Source of the DNA: Latrodectus hesperus
Taxonomy: Eukaryota > Arthropoda > Arachnida > Araneae > Theridiidae
NCBI GenBank assembly: GCA_037975125.1
Contig: CM075862.1
Location: 63,702,078 to 63,766,077 of the forward strand
Direction of reading: 5' to 3'
DNA length: 64,000 bases
Of this stretch, positions 1 to 9,153 are shown piece by piece. How positions within the stretch are numbered: position 1 is the stretch's first letter; each line of letters begins with the position of its first letter. The position numbers and the translations under genes were made by a program. The notes beneath the pieces are model-generated. The model saw only the letters and a list, made by a program, of their open reading frames with translations. It was not told where the DNA came from and searched no databases.

Positions 1-1229
1 AGTGTTAAGACTTAAATAAAAAATTCTGTTGATAAAACAATAACAAATATTTATTTGAGCTCTATTGCTCCGCTGAACGGACGATACCGCTATAAATTCA
101 ATTCTGTATCAAAAAAATTTCAGAGTCAGACAAGATCGTAGGAGATTGCCATGGTTGGCGCACTTTTCGCCTGACGAACAGTTTTTCAAGGCGACAACAT
201 ACAGTATTAACACCAAATAGTTTGAAGCCCGATGGTTAAGTGTGAGTAATAGCAAATTGCCTGATATTATCTAATTCAGTGATAAAGGAATATATTCATG
301 GGCGCAAATGAAAAATATTGAGAAAACTTCCAAATGTCCACCTTACTCTATGAAAGTAATATTCAATGATAGTTCTGTGCAGCACTGACTAGGATGGAAA
401 AACCTCTATTGTTCAAACTTTTTTTTTCTGTAAAGGTCACGATTTTCCTATATATCACGGGCAGACCATTCAAAACATTTGTTTTATCTCCAAAAAGAAT
501 TTACTTTTACATTCACATTACTCTATCATTTAGGAAATATTCATTTCTTTTTTCTAAAAAACTTTTCATTGATTGTGGTACAAGGATGAAAATTAGGAAA
601 GTTCAAAAAGCTACAACCACGTCAAATGGATACAATCATTGGATGCATAAAAAGAATACGTATAATGCATTTTTTATAGTTCAATAGAACGAATGTCTGA
701 CATAAAATTGATATTGCATAGTTGAAAACCAAACAAATGAATAGTATTTTTAGAATTTCATCATCAAAATATTGTTTTGCTTTCTGAGAGTGAATCGCGC
801 TCAAATGTCACTAAAAATGAAGTTAGAGGAAACCGAAACACAAACTCCATCTCCGACTAGGATCGAACAAAGGAATTACTTCGAAGAATAGTCTTACCGC
901 TTGGTTCAAAATTGTGTAGTTACCTTAATTGTACTTCAAAAAGCATAATATTTAAATACTATGCTTTCAAAAAATCTAAGAGAAATAGTACTTAACTCAA
1001 CTATTTCATTTACAAATTAATGTGACATGGAAAATGCCTATAAATGAAGAGGAAAAAAAAAAAAACCTTGATAATATTTTGACCAGTTAGCAAAATTCAG
1101 TTAAAAATTGGTAATTGAAATCATAGCATCTTGGGACTTTTTTGAACATGAGCATTCTAATTATTGTTAATTTTTCGCTGAAGATTGTCAGAAGTAACGT
1201 TTATGAAAGTATAATCGTTAAGATTATAA
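1..1229. other. gene-free left flank of the LTR element
   Basis: AT-rich sequence with no coding region that I can support; the open frames here are short and low in complexity. The first 250 bases are less AT-rich than the rest but match nothing I recognise. The only structured part is a possible tRNA-derived fragment near 838-905, listed separately. The stretch ends at the LTR retrotransposon, with no matching short duplication on the element's other side. Confidence 0.5.
838..905 (-). repeat. possible tRNA-derived SINE fragment
   Basis: Read on the minus strand, this stretch has an A-box-like segment (AAGCGGTAAGAC) followed at tRNA-like distance by a B-box-like segment (TTGTTCGATCCTAGTCGG). 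The arms do not fold into a convincing cloverleaf, so it is not called a tRNA gene. It is best explained as a decayed tRNA-derived SINE head. No second copy was found in the window. Confidence 0.3.
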
Positions 1230-1441
1230 TGTCTCACCATCGGCACTTTCGATTTTAAGATCCTATGTTTTTTTTTTTTGTGTTTTGTTTTGATTTTCAG
1301 AGAGACTCTCATTGTACGCGAAGCAGGCCAGAGAGATTGTCGCGAACCCATACATGGCTCCTTGTAAATTTTGTTCATTTTTTAATTAAATGTGTATGTT
1401 TCAAAATTGGAGTCATTTATTTGTTTGTTTGTTTCATAACA
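1230..1441 (+). repeat. 5' LTR
   Basis: This 212-bp repeat starts TGTCTCACC and ends TTCATAACA, the usual TG...CA termini. It contains a 12-T run followed by a pyrimidine-rich stretch and TTTTCAG, which resembles a splice acceptor, and AATTAAA, a possible polyadenylation signal, near 1383. It matches the 3' LTR except for C versus G in AGGCCAGAG/AGGCGAGAG and one T in the homopolymer. Confidence 0.92.
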
Positions 1442-2816
1442 AACTTATGTTTTTGGTGGCAGCGGTTTGATGCTTTTTTAATGCTTTGCATTAGCATCCA
1501 CTATGGAAATTAATTATGTGCACTATAATGGATTACGTGCCGCAATGTTGGAATACAGGTAGGCCATTTTGATCAATCTTTCTCTGGCTACTATTGAAAA
1601 TAAATAGTTTGGAATGTTATATAAATTGATAGAATATTTAGTTTCAATCTTATTTACGTGGTTTTCATGTTATATCAATTAACTTTGTTTATAAGTTTGT
1701 AAATGGTGTATTCCATATTACAAAGCTAATTTCTGTATTTCGTGTATTCGAATTTACAGTGTTCATGCTATATCAATTAATTTTGCTTATAAGTTTGTAA
1801 ATGGTGTATTCCATGTTACAAAGCTAATTTCTGTATTTCGTGTATTCGAATTTACAGTGTAATATTTTTTATAAGAAAAGTGTATCTTATTATAAATTTG
1901 CATTTCATAATTTTTATGTGGTTGATGTATTTCAATTCACGTAGGAATATGTTAAAATAACTATGTTGTTATAGATTAATGTGTAAAATCGAAAGTACAC
2001 TTAAATTCATAATTTTTGAATGTTTCACTGAAAGTAGATTTTATGAAAGTAATATATACTTTAGAAAGGTTTTGATTTCGTTATGTGAAAACGAAAGTAC
2101 ATGATTACAAATAGGTTTGAATTTAAAGTAATGTGAGATTTATTTATATGTTTTTGATTTTTGTTTGTAAAGTATCAAACTGATTCATTTGGTATTTAAA
2201 AACGCATATGTTTATTTTCATTGATAAAGATTTGAAAAGATATTTTCTTACTGTTTAAAATATCGTACGTTATTATCATTTTCATGTCGTGTATGATTAA
2301 CTAACTAAGTTTATTGATTTAAAATCGAAAGCTGATTTCTGGTTTAGATTAGTTAAAGCTTTTAATTTATATTGTTGTTAAGAATTGTAGTGTTTTATAT
2401 TTTGAATTAAATAAGGATTCAAAAATATGTATAATTTCATTTTCTGATTTAATATAGTAGTATTTGTATAAGAATCTGATTTTATAAAATTTATACATTT
2501 TGATTAATAATTCAATTTATCTGAGTATCAAACATTAGCTTGGTTATAAAAAAAAACTTGAAATCGAGAGTAGAAGATTTAATATTAAACTTGTTCTTCT
2601 TTTCAAAATATATGATTTGCTGTTTATACACTATTTGTTGTATTACAATATAGTTTGTTTTCGTTTAAATTTTTAAATGTTATGGATATGTTTTATATTA
2701 GTAGAGTGTGTTAAATAACTTCAATAGTTATTTACGAAATTTTGTATATAGGTGGGTGTAGTCTGTTTTTTCTCTCATTATTGCATCTCTTCTGAGATAA
2801 AGCGTTAATAAATAAA
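1442..2816 (+). other. long untranslated leader of the LTR element
   Basis: About 1.4 kb separates the 5' LTR from the first Gag-like frame, unusually long. It is AT-rich with no substantial open frame. A primer-binding-site candidate (TGGTGGCAGCGGTTTGA, about 1455-1471) starts roughly 13 nt after the LTR; I cannot assign the tRNA. A 98-bp tandem duplication lies inside and is listed separately. The end (about 2750-2816) is less AT-rich and leads to the ATG at 2817. Confidence 0.6.
1664..1859 (+). repeat. 98-bp tandem duplication in the element leader
   Basis: Two adjacent 98-bp units (1664-1761 and 1762-1859) align end to end with four substitutions that I can count, for example CCATATT versus CCATGTT. 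The units share TTTATTTCGTG-like and TTCGAATTTACAGTG segments. Their divergence, about 4 percent, exceeds that between the two LTRs, so the duplication is probably older than this insertion and was inherited from the parent element. Confidence 0.85.
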
Positions 2817-3200
2817 ATGGCCTTTTTAGCACGGGGGAAAAAGGGAGATTTAGTAGAAGTAGCTGAAGAGTTAGGGGAAATGATTCCAGATTCTCTTAAA
2901 ATCCCGGATATTAAAAAATTAATTTTAACTAGTAAAAACTTTAATGAGGAAGAAGTAAAATGTATATTAGATAGGGTAATCGAGGAAAGAGTTAAAAGGG
3001 AACAGGAAGAAAAGGAAGAAAGAGTTAGGCGAGAAATACTAGAAAAAGAGGAAAGAATTAGGCGAGAAGAAAAAGAAGAAAGAATTAGACGAGAAGAAAT
3101 AGAAAAAGAAGAAAGAATTAGATGTGAAGAAAGAGAACATATTTTAGAAATGAAACGTCTAGAAATCTCTTCATATGCTGCAATTTCGAACACAGAATGA
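2817..3200 (+). CDS. Gag N-terminal segment, charged coiled-coil-like region
   Basis: This 127-codon frame starts at an ATG in a good context (AAAATGG). The first 45 residues look folded. The rest is a highly charged run in which units like EERIRREE recur three or four times and would form a long helix or coiled coil; the DNA is correspondingly repetitive. It ends at TGA 3198-3200. The next Gag frame (ATG 3240) is in the same reading frame and the sequence between is open, so the TGA is either a nonsense mutation in one Gag frame or a natural stop. I favour a mutation, since the copy also has a frame break downstream. Confidence 0.7.
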   Translation: MAFLARGKKGDLVEVAEELGEMIPDSLKIPDIKKLILTSKNFNEEEVKCILDRVIEERVKREQEEKEERVRREILEKEERIRREEKEERIRREEIEKEERIRCEEREHILEMKRLEISSYAAISNTE

Positions 3201-3239
3201 GTTACAAATAGGACTGAACATGCTCAAAAAATTCAATTA

Positions 3240-5678
3240 ATGCAAATAACGCCAAAATTCGATGAAAGGAAAGATGAGATGAGTTTATACTTAATAAATT
3301 TTGAGTGTAGAGCAGAAATGGCTCATATTCCAAAAAAAGAACGGGTAGTTTATCTTGTAAGTGCTTTACCTTCAGAGATATCTAACATGTTAGCTAGAGA
3401 ACCTCCAGAAAGGGCTGATGATTACGATTACGTGAAGGAAATTATTCTTAAACGATTCAAGTTAAATAGCGAAAAATTAAGACAATTGTTTCTTAAACAC
3501 CAGAAAACGTCAGACAAATCATGGAGAAATTATGCACAAGAATTGAATAGTTACTTTACGGAATGGCTTACGGAATTAGAAATAACGACATTTGAACAGC
3601 TTAAGGAACTAATGGTTACAGATCAATTGAAACGTCGTGTGCCAATTGAAATTAAGGAACATTTTTTGGCGGAATGGCTTAAAATAAATTCGCCGTATGA
3701 TCTGGCAGAGAAAATAGATGAATATGAAAGTTTAAGAGATAGTTTTAAGACGAAAGATTTTGCAAAACTCCCTCGAAATAATTTTGGTTTTCGTCAACAA
3801 AATGAAAACCGTGCCTTTAAGTTTAATGAAGTAGTTCGGAATCATAAATCTCATGTTCCTAAAAGAGTCGAGAATAAAAATTCTAATTATTCACATGAAA
3901 AGGAATTTGAAGGAAGAAAACAACTCCGATGTTATGAGTGTGCTTCTTATAGTCATTTGCGGCCTCAGTGTGACAAAATAAAAAAGAACTTAGAATCGGT
4001 AGCATCCAACGAAATTGCTAGAAGTACATTTAATGAGTTGATGGCTCCTTACACTAGTATCGGCACTGTTAATGGAATTCAAATGCCAATCTTAAGAGAC
4101 ACTGGAGCAACTCTTGATTTGATTTGTGGAAAATACGTGAAACCTGATATGTTCACGAAGGAAAAGGTTTGGCTAAGAACACCTCTTGATGAAACTTTAG
4201 TATGCTTACCTATTGCCGAGGTTGAAATAAATTGTGAATTAGGTCACATTTTGACAAAGGCAGCAGTTCTTCGAGATTTTTTGGATCAAGGAAGATATTT
4301 ACTGGGAAACAAAACAGCCGCTTTATTTCAGGAAATTAAAAAGCACGAGGAGGTGAAAATACATATGATAAATGCTATAGAAACTCGAGCTCAAAGAAGA
4401 CGGAAGGAAAATAGCACGAATAAAGAGATTATTGATTCTGAAATAGAATCTTCTAGGTCTTGCTTCCAAACTAAACAAAATGAAGAATTAGAGCAAAATA
4501 CAATTTTGCCACCATTAGAAACCGAAGTTGAAGCGATGGATTTGATAAAAACATCTCCAGAAGAATTTGCTCGGGAACAAAAGGTGTGCGAAGATTTGAA
4601 ACCTCTCTTTGAGCAAGCTAAACGACAATCTTCAAAAGACAATAAATATATTATAATAAATCAATTGTTGTTTTATAATAAAATGGACAATGATGGAACT
4701 GTAAGAAGATTATTAGTTGTGCCCAAGAAGTTTCGCAACCATCTAAAAGGGATCTGCCATGAGATAACTGCAGCTCATTTAGGTATAACTAAAACAAAAG
4801 ATATGCTGTGCAAAACTTTCTACTGGCCTAACTGCTTTAACGAAATTGAAAATTTTGTTAAATCTTGTGACAAATGTCAACGAGTAGGAAAGCCTCAAGA
4901 TAAGAAAAGGGCTCCTTTGAAACTGGTTCCAGTAATTCCGGAAATATTTACAAGAATTAACGTTGATGCATGTGGTCCTTTACCTATAACTTCCTGTGGT
5001 AACCGGTATATTATAACAGCCATTTGCATGTCATCCAAGTATCCAGATGCCATCCCAGTACCAGATATACGTTCTACTACTGTGATTGATGCTTTTCTTC
5101 AGATATTTAGCCGCATGGGTTTTCCTAGGGAGTTGCAAAGTGATCAAGGAACATCTTTCATGAGTGTCCTGACATCAGAATTTTTAGAAAAATTTGATAT
5201 TAAAGTTGTGCATAGTTCCGTTCAGCATCCCCAAAGCAATCCTGTTGAGAGATTGCATAGAACTTTAAAGAGAATACTGAAAGTCCTTTGCTTAGAAAAG
5301 GGTACAGATTGGGAGAAGATTTTACCTCAGGCACTTTTTGCTCTTAGAACTTGCATTCATGATAGCACTGGATATTCTCCTGCAGAATTAGTCCATGGTC
5401 GGAACTTAAGAACACCCGTAACACTATTATATGAAAATCTAACTGGTAAAACCATTGAAGAAGATAGTATGATTGCTTACGTTTTTAATCTTTTAAATAG
5501 AATGAAAAGATGCCAAGAATTAGCTGTGAAAAATATGACAGAGGCTAAAGAAAAACAAAAACTTTGGTATGACCGTAAGGCTACGAAAAGAGAATTTAAA
5601 GAAAATGATCTTGTGTTAGTTGTTGCACCTTCTAGATCAAACAAATTTTCTGTTCATTGGATAGGTCCAGGAAAGTAG
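3240..5678 (+). CDS. Gag-protease-integrase polyprotein
   Basis: An 812-codon frame in three parts. Residues 1 to about 220 are a capsid-like Gag region. A CX2CX4HX4C zinc knuckle (CYECASYSHLRPQC) lies at 231-244. An aspartic protease follows with the active-site motif DTGA at 287-290. Integrase has an HHCC zinc-binding part (H507, H513, C543, C546) and a catalytic triad D576, D635, E670, with 34 residues between the last two (HPQSNPVER). The frame stops with TAG at 5676-5678 just after WIGPGK, inside the integrase C-terminal domain, which continues in the overlapping frame. It would make virus-like particle protein, process it and integrate cDNA. Placing integrase before RT is the striking feature. 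Confidence 0.9.
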   Translation: MQITPKFDERKDEMSLYLINFECRAEMAHIPKKERVVYLVSALPSEISNMLAREPPERADDYDYVKEIILKRFKLNSEKLRQLFLKHQKTSDKSWRNYAQELNSYFTEWLTELEITTFEQLKELMVTDQLKRRVPIEIKEHFLAEWLKINSPYDLAEKIDEYESLRDSFKTKDFAKLPRNNFGFRQQNENRAFKFNEVVRNHKSHVPKRVENKNSNYSHEKEFEGRKQLRCYECASYSHLRPQCDKIKKNLESVASNEIARSTFNELMAPYTSIGTVNGIQMPILRDTGATLDLICGKYVKPDMFTKEKVWLRTPLDETLVCLPIAEVEINCELGHILTKAAVLRDFLDQGRYLLGNKTAALFQEIKKHEEVKIHMINAIETRAQRRRKENSTNKEIIDSEIESSRSCFQTKQNEELEQNTILPPLETEVEAMDLIKTSPEEFAREQKVCEDLKPLFEQAKRQSSKDNKYIIINQLLFYNKMDNDGTVRRLLVVPKKFRNHLKGICHEITAAHLGITKTKDMLCKTFYWPNCFNEIENFVKSCDKCQRVGKPQDKKRAPLKLVPVIPEIFTRINVDACGPLPITSCGNRYIITAICMSSKYPDAIPVPDIRSTTVIDAFLQIFSRMGFPRELQSDQGTSFMSVLTSEFLEKFDIKVVHSSVQHPQSNPVERLHRTLKRILKVLCLEKGTDWEKILPQALFALRTCIHDSTGYSPAELVHGRNLRTPVTLLYENLTGKTIEEDSMIAYVFNLLNRMKRCQELAVKNMTEAKEKQKLWYDRKATKREFKENDLVLVVAPSRSNKFSVHWIGPGK

Positions 5679-7312
5679 TAAAACGACTATCGGACACAAA
5701 TTACGTAATACAATTTCCCGATAAGGAAAAATTACATGTATACCATGTAAATATGTTAAATACTTATTTTCAGCGTCCAGAAGATGTTAATTTAATTTTT
5801 ACCTCTAATTCTGATAATGAAGATATTGATTCTGAGAAAGAAGATATCCCAAGTTTTGAAATTAATTCATCTACCCTTTTAGAGACTTTTCCTGAAAGCT
5901 GTTTTAATGAAAAGTTAGAGGACGATCAGAAGAAACAATTGAGTAGACTTTTGATTCAATTTATTGATATTTTTTCAAATGAACCGGGTTGTACAGAACT
6001 GGCTGAACTGGACATCGAGTTAGAATCTAATAAATCTATTATAGCTAAACCATATCGAATGTCCCCACGACAGACAGAAATTCTGAAATCGGAAGTAGAC
6101 AAGATGTTGAAATTGAAGGTGGTGGAACCAGGTGAATCCGATTACACATCACCTTTAATATTAGTTGAAGCTCCTGGAAAAGAACCTCGTCCGTGCATTG
6201 ATTATCGCAGGTTAAATGAGGTTACCAGGACGCAATATTATCCATTACCAGATATTGAAGAGCGTGTTGAATCCGTTTCGAAAGCGAAGTTCATATCCTT
6301 ATTAGACTTAACACGAGGTTATTGGCAGATACCTTTGAGTCCTAAGGCTCAAAGATATGCTGCATTTACGACGACATTTGATATTTATAAACCTTTGAGA
6401 ATGGCATTCGGTTTGAAGAATGCTCCTTACTATTTCAGTAAGTTAATGGCTGATTTATTAAAAAATTGCGAACATTTTGCTGTGCCTTATTTAGATGACA
6501 TAGCTATATATTCACTTACCTGGTCTGATCACATCCAACATCTTAAATGTGTTCTGGAGAAGATTCGATTTGCGAAATTGACTGTAAAACCCCTTAAGTG
6601 CAAATTCGCTCAACTTCGTGTTAAATATTTGGGACACTTTGTAGGACAAGGTCAAAGAACACCAGGTGATATTAAAGTGAAAGCCATTACCGATTTCGAA
6701 CGTCCCTCAAGCAAAACCGAAGTACGAGCTTTCCTAGGTCTTGTTGGGTACTATCGCAAGTATATACCAGAATTTTCGGTAGTTGCTGAGCCTTTATCCG
6801 ACCTGTTAAAAGGGAAGTCCAAGAAAGGAACTGTAATATGGAATAATAACTGCGAAAAGGCATTCATAGAATTAAAGAACACTTTAATAAAGAAGCCTGT
6901 ACTTTACAGTCCAGACTTTCAAAAACAATTTATCATTCAATGTGATGCCTCAAACTTAGGAATAGGTGTAGTTTTATCTCAGAGAGATCAAAATGAAAAT
7001 GAACACCCTATCCTATTTCTAAGTAAAAAATTTTCAAAATCTGAGAAAAATTATAGCACTATAGAAAAGGAATGTGCAGCAATAATTTTTGCTGTTACTA
7101 AATTAAAATATTATTTAGATGGTCAGTATAAATTTATTATCGAAACTGATCATAACCCTTTAGTTTGGTTAAAACATCATACAGGATCTAATCCCAGACT
7201 TTTAAGGTGGGCTTTGGTACTTCAAAGCCTAAATTTTGATATTGTTCACAGAAAGGGCAAATTACATCAGAATGCCGATAGTCTCAGTAGAATGCTGAAT
7301 AACCAAACTTAA
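5657..7312 (+). CDS. reverse transcriptase-RNase H, with the integrase C-terminal tail
   Basis: A 551-codon frame overlapping the upstream one by 22 nt in the -1 frame. The ATG at 5657 is simply the first in frame and need not be a start. Residues 5-40 (KVVKRLSDTNYVIQF) complete the integrase tail. RT follows from about residue 120: PLILVEAPGKEPRPCIDYRR, LLDLTRGYWQIPLS, FGLKNAPYYF and YLDD at 278-281. RNase H has QCDASNLGIG, YSTIEKECAAI and TDHNPLVW. The frame ends shortly after the RNase H tail (NADSLSRM), with no second integrase. The RT and RNase H motifs are of Ty3/Gypsy type. All catalytic residues that I can see are present. Confidence 0.92.
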   Translation: MDRSRKVVKRLSDTNYVIQFPDKEKLHVYHVNMLNTYFQRPEDVNLIFTSNSDNEDIDSEKEDIPSFEINSSTLLETFPESCFNEKLEDDQKKQLSRLLIQFIDIFSNEPGCTELAELDIELESNKSIIAKPYRMSPRQTEILKSEVDKMLKLKVVEPGESDYTSPLILVEAPGKEPRPCIDYRRLNEVTRTQYYPLPDIEERVESVSKAKFISLLDLTRGYWQIPLSPKAQRYAAFTTTFDIYKPLRMAFGLKNAPYYFSKLMADLLKNCEHFAVPYLDDIAIYSLTWSDHIQHLKCVLEKIRFAKLTVKPLKCKFAQLRVKYLGHFVGQGQRTPGDIKVKAITDFERPSSKTEVRAFLGLVGYYRKYIPEFSVVAEPLSDLLKGKSKKGTVIWNNNCEKAFIELKNTLIKKPVLYSPDFQKQFIIQCDASNLGIGVVLSQRDQNENEHPILFLSKKFSKSEKNYSTIEKECAAIIFAVTKLKYYLDGQYKFIIETDHNPLVWLKHHTGSNPRLLRWALVLQSLNFDIVHRKGKLHQNADSLSRMLNNQT

Positions 7313-7701
7313 TTATTTTCTTTTTTCTCAGATATTCAATTAAAATGTTTTTTTTTAATACAAATTTCAATTGTTGTTACATGTGTACATAATAAAAAAA
7401 TGTTTTTTATAGTAAAAATGTGTCTATTTGTAAGTTTAGTTAAGGTTGAAAATTCTGTTGTGTTAGATAATTATTTTGTGCTATTTTGATATAATTTTAT
7501 TTTATATTTAATATTATATAATTCCATATAATTTTGTGTTTCAGCCAGAGTCCGATTGATCAGGGCTATCTGTAATACTAAATTTTGCTCTTTGTTGTTT
7601 GTGTGTGTGTTTTTTTTTCTTTTTTATTTGCAGGTTGATTTCCTTAGAATGAGAAAAAGAAAAAAAAACTCCGGGGAAGGAAGGAATAATTTAGTCTGTA
7701 A
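7313..7701 (+). other. 3' untranslated part of the LTR element with polypurine tract
   Basis: Between the RNase H stop and the 3' LTR lie about 390 bp of AT-rich sequence. Two purine runs near the end, GAGAAAAAGAAAAAAA (about 7651-7667) and GGGGAAGGAAGGAATAA (about 7672-7688), are candidates for the plus-strand primer. Neither touches the LTR: 13 bases separate the second from TGTCTC. Confidence 0.55.
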
Positions 7702-7912
7702 TGTCTCACCATCGGCACTTTCGATTTTAAGATCCTATGTTTTTTTTTTTGTGTTTTGTTTTGATTTTCAGAGAGACTCTCATTGTACGCGAAGCAGGCG
7801 AGAGAGATTGTCGCGAACCCATACATGGCTCCTTGTAAATTTTGTTCATTTTTTAATTAAATGTGTATGTTTCAAAATTGGAGTCATTTATTTGTTTGTT
7901 TGTTTCATAACA
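7702..7912 (+). repeat. 3' LTR
   Basis: This 211-bp repeat is nearly identical to the 5' LTR (one substitution, one base fewer in the T run). It starts TGTCTCACC and ends ATAACA. The base sequence beyond it (AGATG) does not match the five bases before the 5' LTR (TATAA). Confidence 0.92.
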
Positions 7913-8954
7913 AGATGTACTTTTCGAACAGGACAGCCTATTTGAAGCGAAAAAGAAATTTATGATTGAATGCTAGGCTGTGGAAATGCTTAAAACAAAT
8001 AAACATTAGATTCAAAAGTTCGTGATTGCAATTTGTATTTGTGATGACTATGTTACCTGCCTAAAATCAATGGGAACATTATACTTCCAACCGTTGTTTC
8101 CAAGACTTGCACAGATGGTTTCCTATAAAATTCAACCACGGCTAATGAAAGTGAAAGCGTTTGTGTTTCGCAGCACCATTATCGATACAATTGACAAACA
8201 AGAACTAGCCATGAACATGATTTGATTTCGAAACGAATGTCACTTTCCTTTTTGCATCACTAAATAGAACGGAATTCAGAATTACACGTTACCTTTTTAT
8301 TATTTTTTTTAATTTTATAATTTTTTTGTAATTATTTACACCTCCTCTTTTGTTAAGCCATATTTTGTGGCGTACCCTTTATTAAAATTTAGTTTTCTTT
8401 ATTTTTTGTTTCCTTTTAATTTATATCTTAAGTTTTCAACACTTGTTTCTTTATCATTTGTTCGAAAGTATAGAAAATAGTTTATTTGTATATCGTTCAG
8501 TCTATGAATTTTTTACACATATATTTTCGAAATATTTTTTGCCCATTATATCTCTGATGAGAAGAAACAAGTTTTTATTCCTCTCTTTTTTAAAAAATAT
8601 TTTTATTTCTATTTAATTTTAATTTAACTCTCATTCGTGCGCCAGTTAACTTTCTCTATTTCGATATTTTTGGAATTCTGAAAGTCTGTCTATCTTCAGC
8701 ATTTTAATTGATTCTTTGTTTTAAAAAAATGTCTTTTTTTAGTGTTTTCTACTTATTTATTTCATTAAAAAAATTTTTTTAATAAAGTTATGCATAATTA
8801 CGCTATTTTTTAAGATAAAATCTTTTGAGCATTATAGTGGTCGAGCTTGAAGCGAAACCACTATGTAATTTATTTATTTCTTTTATCTTTTAAAGATATT
8901 TAATTTATTTTTCTTATTGAGGAATTTTAATTCGAATTTTCTGATAAAAAATAT
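7913..8954. other. gene-free stretch
   Basis: Bases 7913-8260 are of moderate GC content and may be part of an older repeat, but I recognise nothing in them. From 8280 to 8900 the sequence is T-rich. A small inverted repeat (ATAGTGGT ... ACCACTAT) lies near 8835-8865. No coding region is supported. Confidence 0.4.
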
Positions 8955-8969
8955 GATTAGTGCACATAG

Positions 8970-9138
8970 GTTGGTTTGAATAACACCTTATGGTCACTTG
9001 GCACAAGATAACTAATTGGACTGGTACATGCAGTGTAAAGTATACTCCGAATCACTGCAACGGCTCTACGGTGGGAATCGAACCCGTGAGCTGTTAAACA
9101 GAAGGCCAGAGAGCTAATCATTTAGCTATCAGCTCGGC
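8970..9138 (-). mobile_element. tRNA-derived SINE, family A, copy 1
   Basis: Read on the minus strand it starts with a tRNA-like head: A-box-like TAGCTAAATGATTAGC, then B box GGGTTCGATTCCC. A tail containing TTACACTGCATGTACCAGTC follows. It is flanked by a 15-bp target-site duplication with one mismatch, GATTAGTGCACATAG (8955-8969) and GATTAGTGGACATAG (9139-9153). A second copy at 46783-46949 matches in head and tail, which defines the family. Such elements are copied by LINE machinery and transcribed by RNA polymerase III. Confidence 0.85.
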
Positions 9139-9153
9139 GATTAGTGGACATAG

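Larger units (their letters stand above)
1230..7912 (+). mobile_element. Ty3/Gypsy-type LTR retrotransposon with integrase before RT (Gmr1-like order)
   Basis: A 6.7-kb LTR element bounded by 212- and 211-bp LTRs that begin TGTCTC and end ATAACA. The internal order is long leader, Gag with zinc knuckle, aspartic protease, integrase, reverse transcriptase, RNase H. RT and RNase H motifs are of Ty3/Gypsy type, but integrase lies upstream of RT, as in Ty1/Copia and in the Gmr1-like elements described from deuterostomes. The LTRs differ by one substitution and one T-run length change, so the copy is young. Two interruptions break the coding region: an in-frame TGA (3198-3200) and a frame change near 5675. 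No target-site duplication is visible (TATAA before, AGATG after). Confidence 0.9.

Noticed and set aside
2732..3193. 153-codon minus-strand open frame over the Gag start
   Set aside because: It is the antisense shadow of the repetitive charged Gag segment; its Ser/Leu repeats mirror the EERIRREE units.
4391..4642. 83-codon minus-strand frame
   Set aside because: It lies antisense inside the well-supported Gag-protease-integrase frame and has no recognisable motif.
7556..7945. 129-codon plus-strand frame over the 3' LTR
   Set aside because: It runs through the polypurine region and the LTR, both non-coding by structure; the same LTR gives a similar spurious frame at the 5' end (1265-1513).
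9060..9138. Candidate tRNA gene on the minus strand
   Set aside because: The boxes are present but the acceptor stem does not pair, the sequence continues into a SINE tail, and a 15-bp duplication flanks the whole unit.
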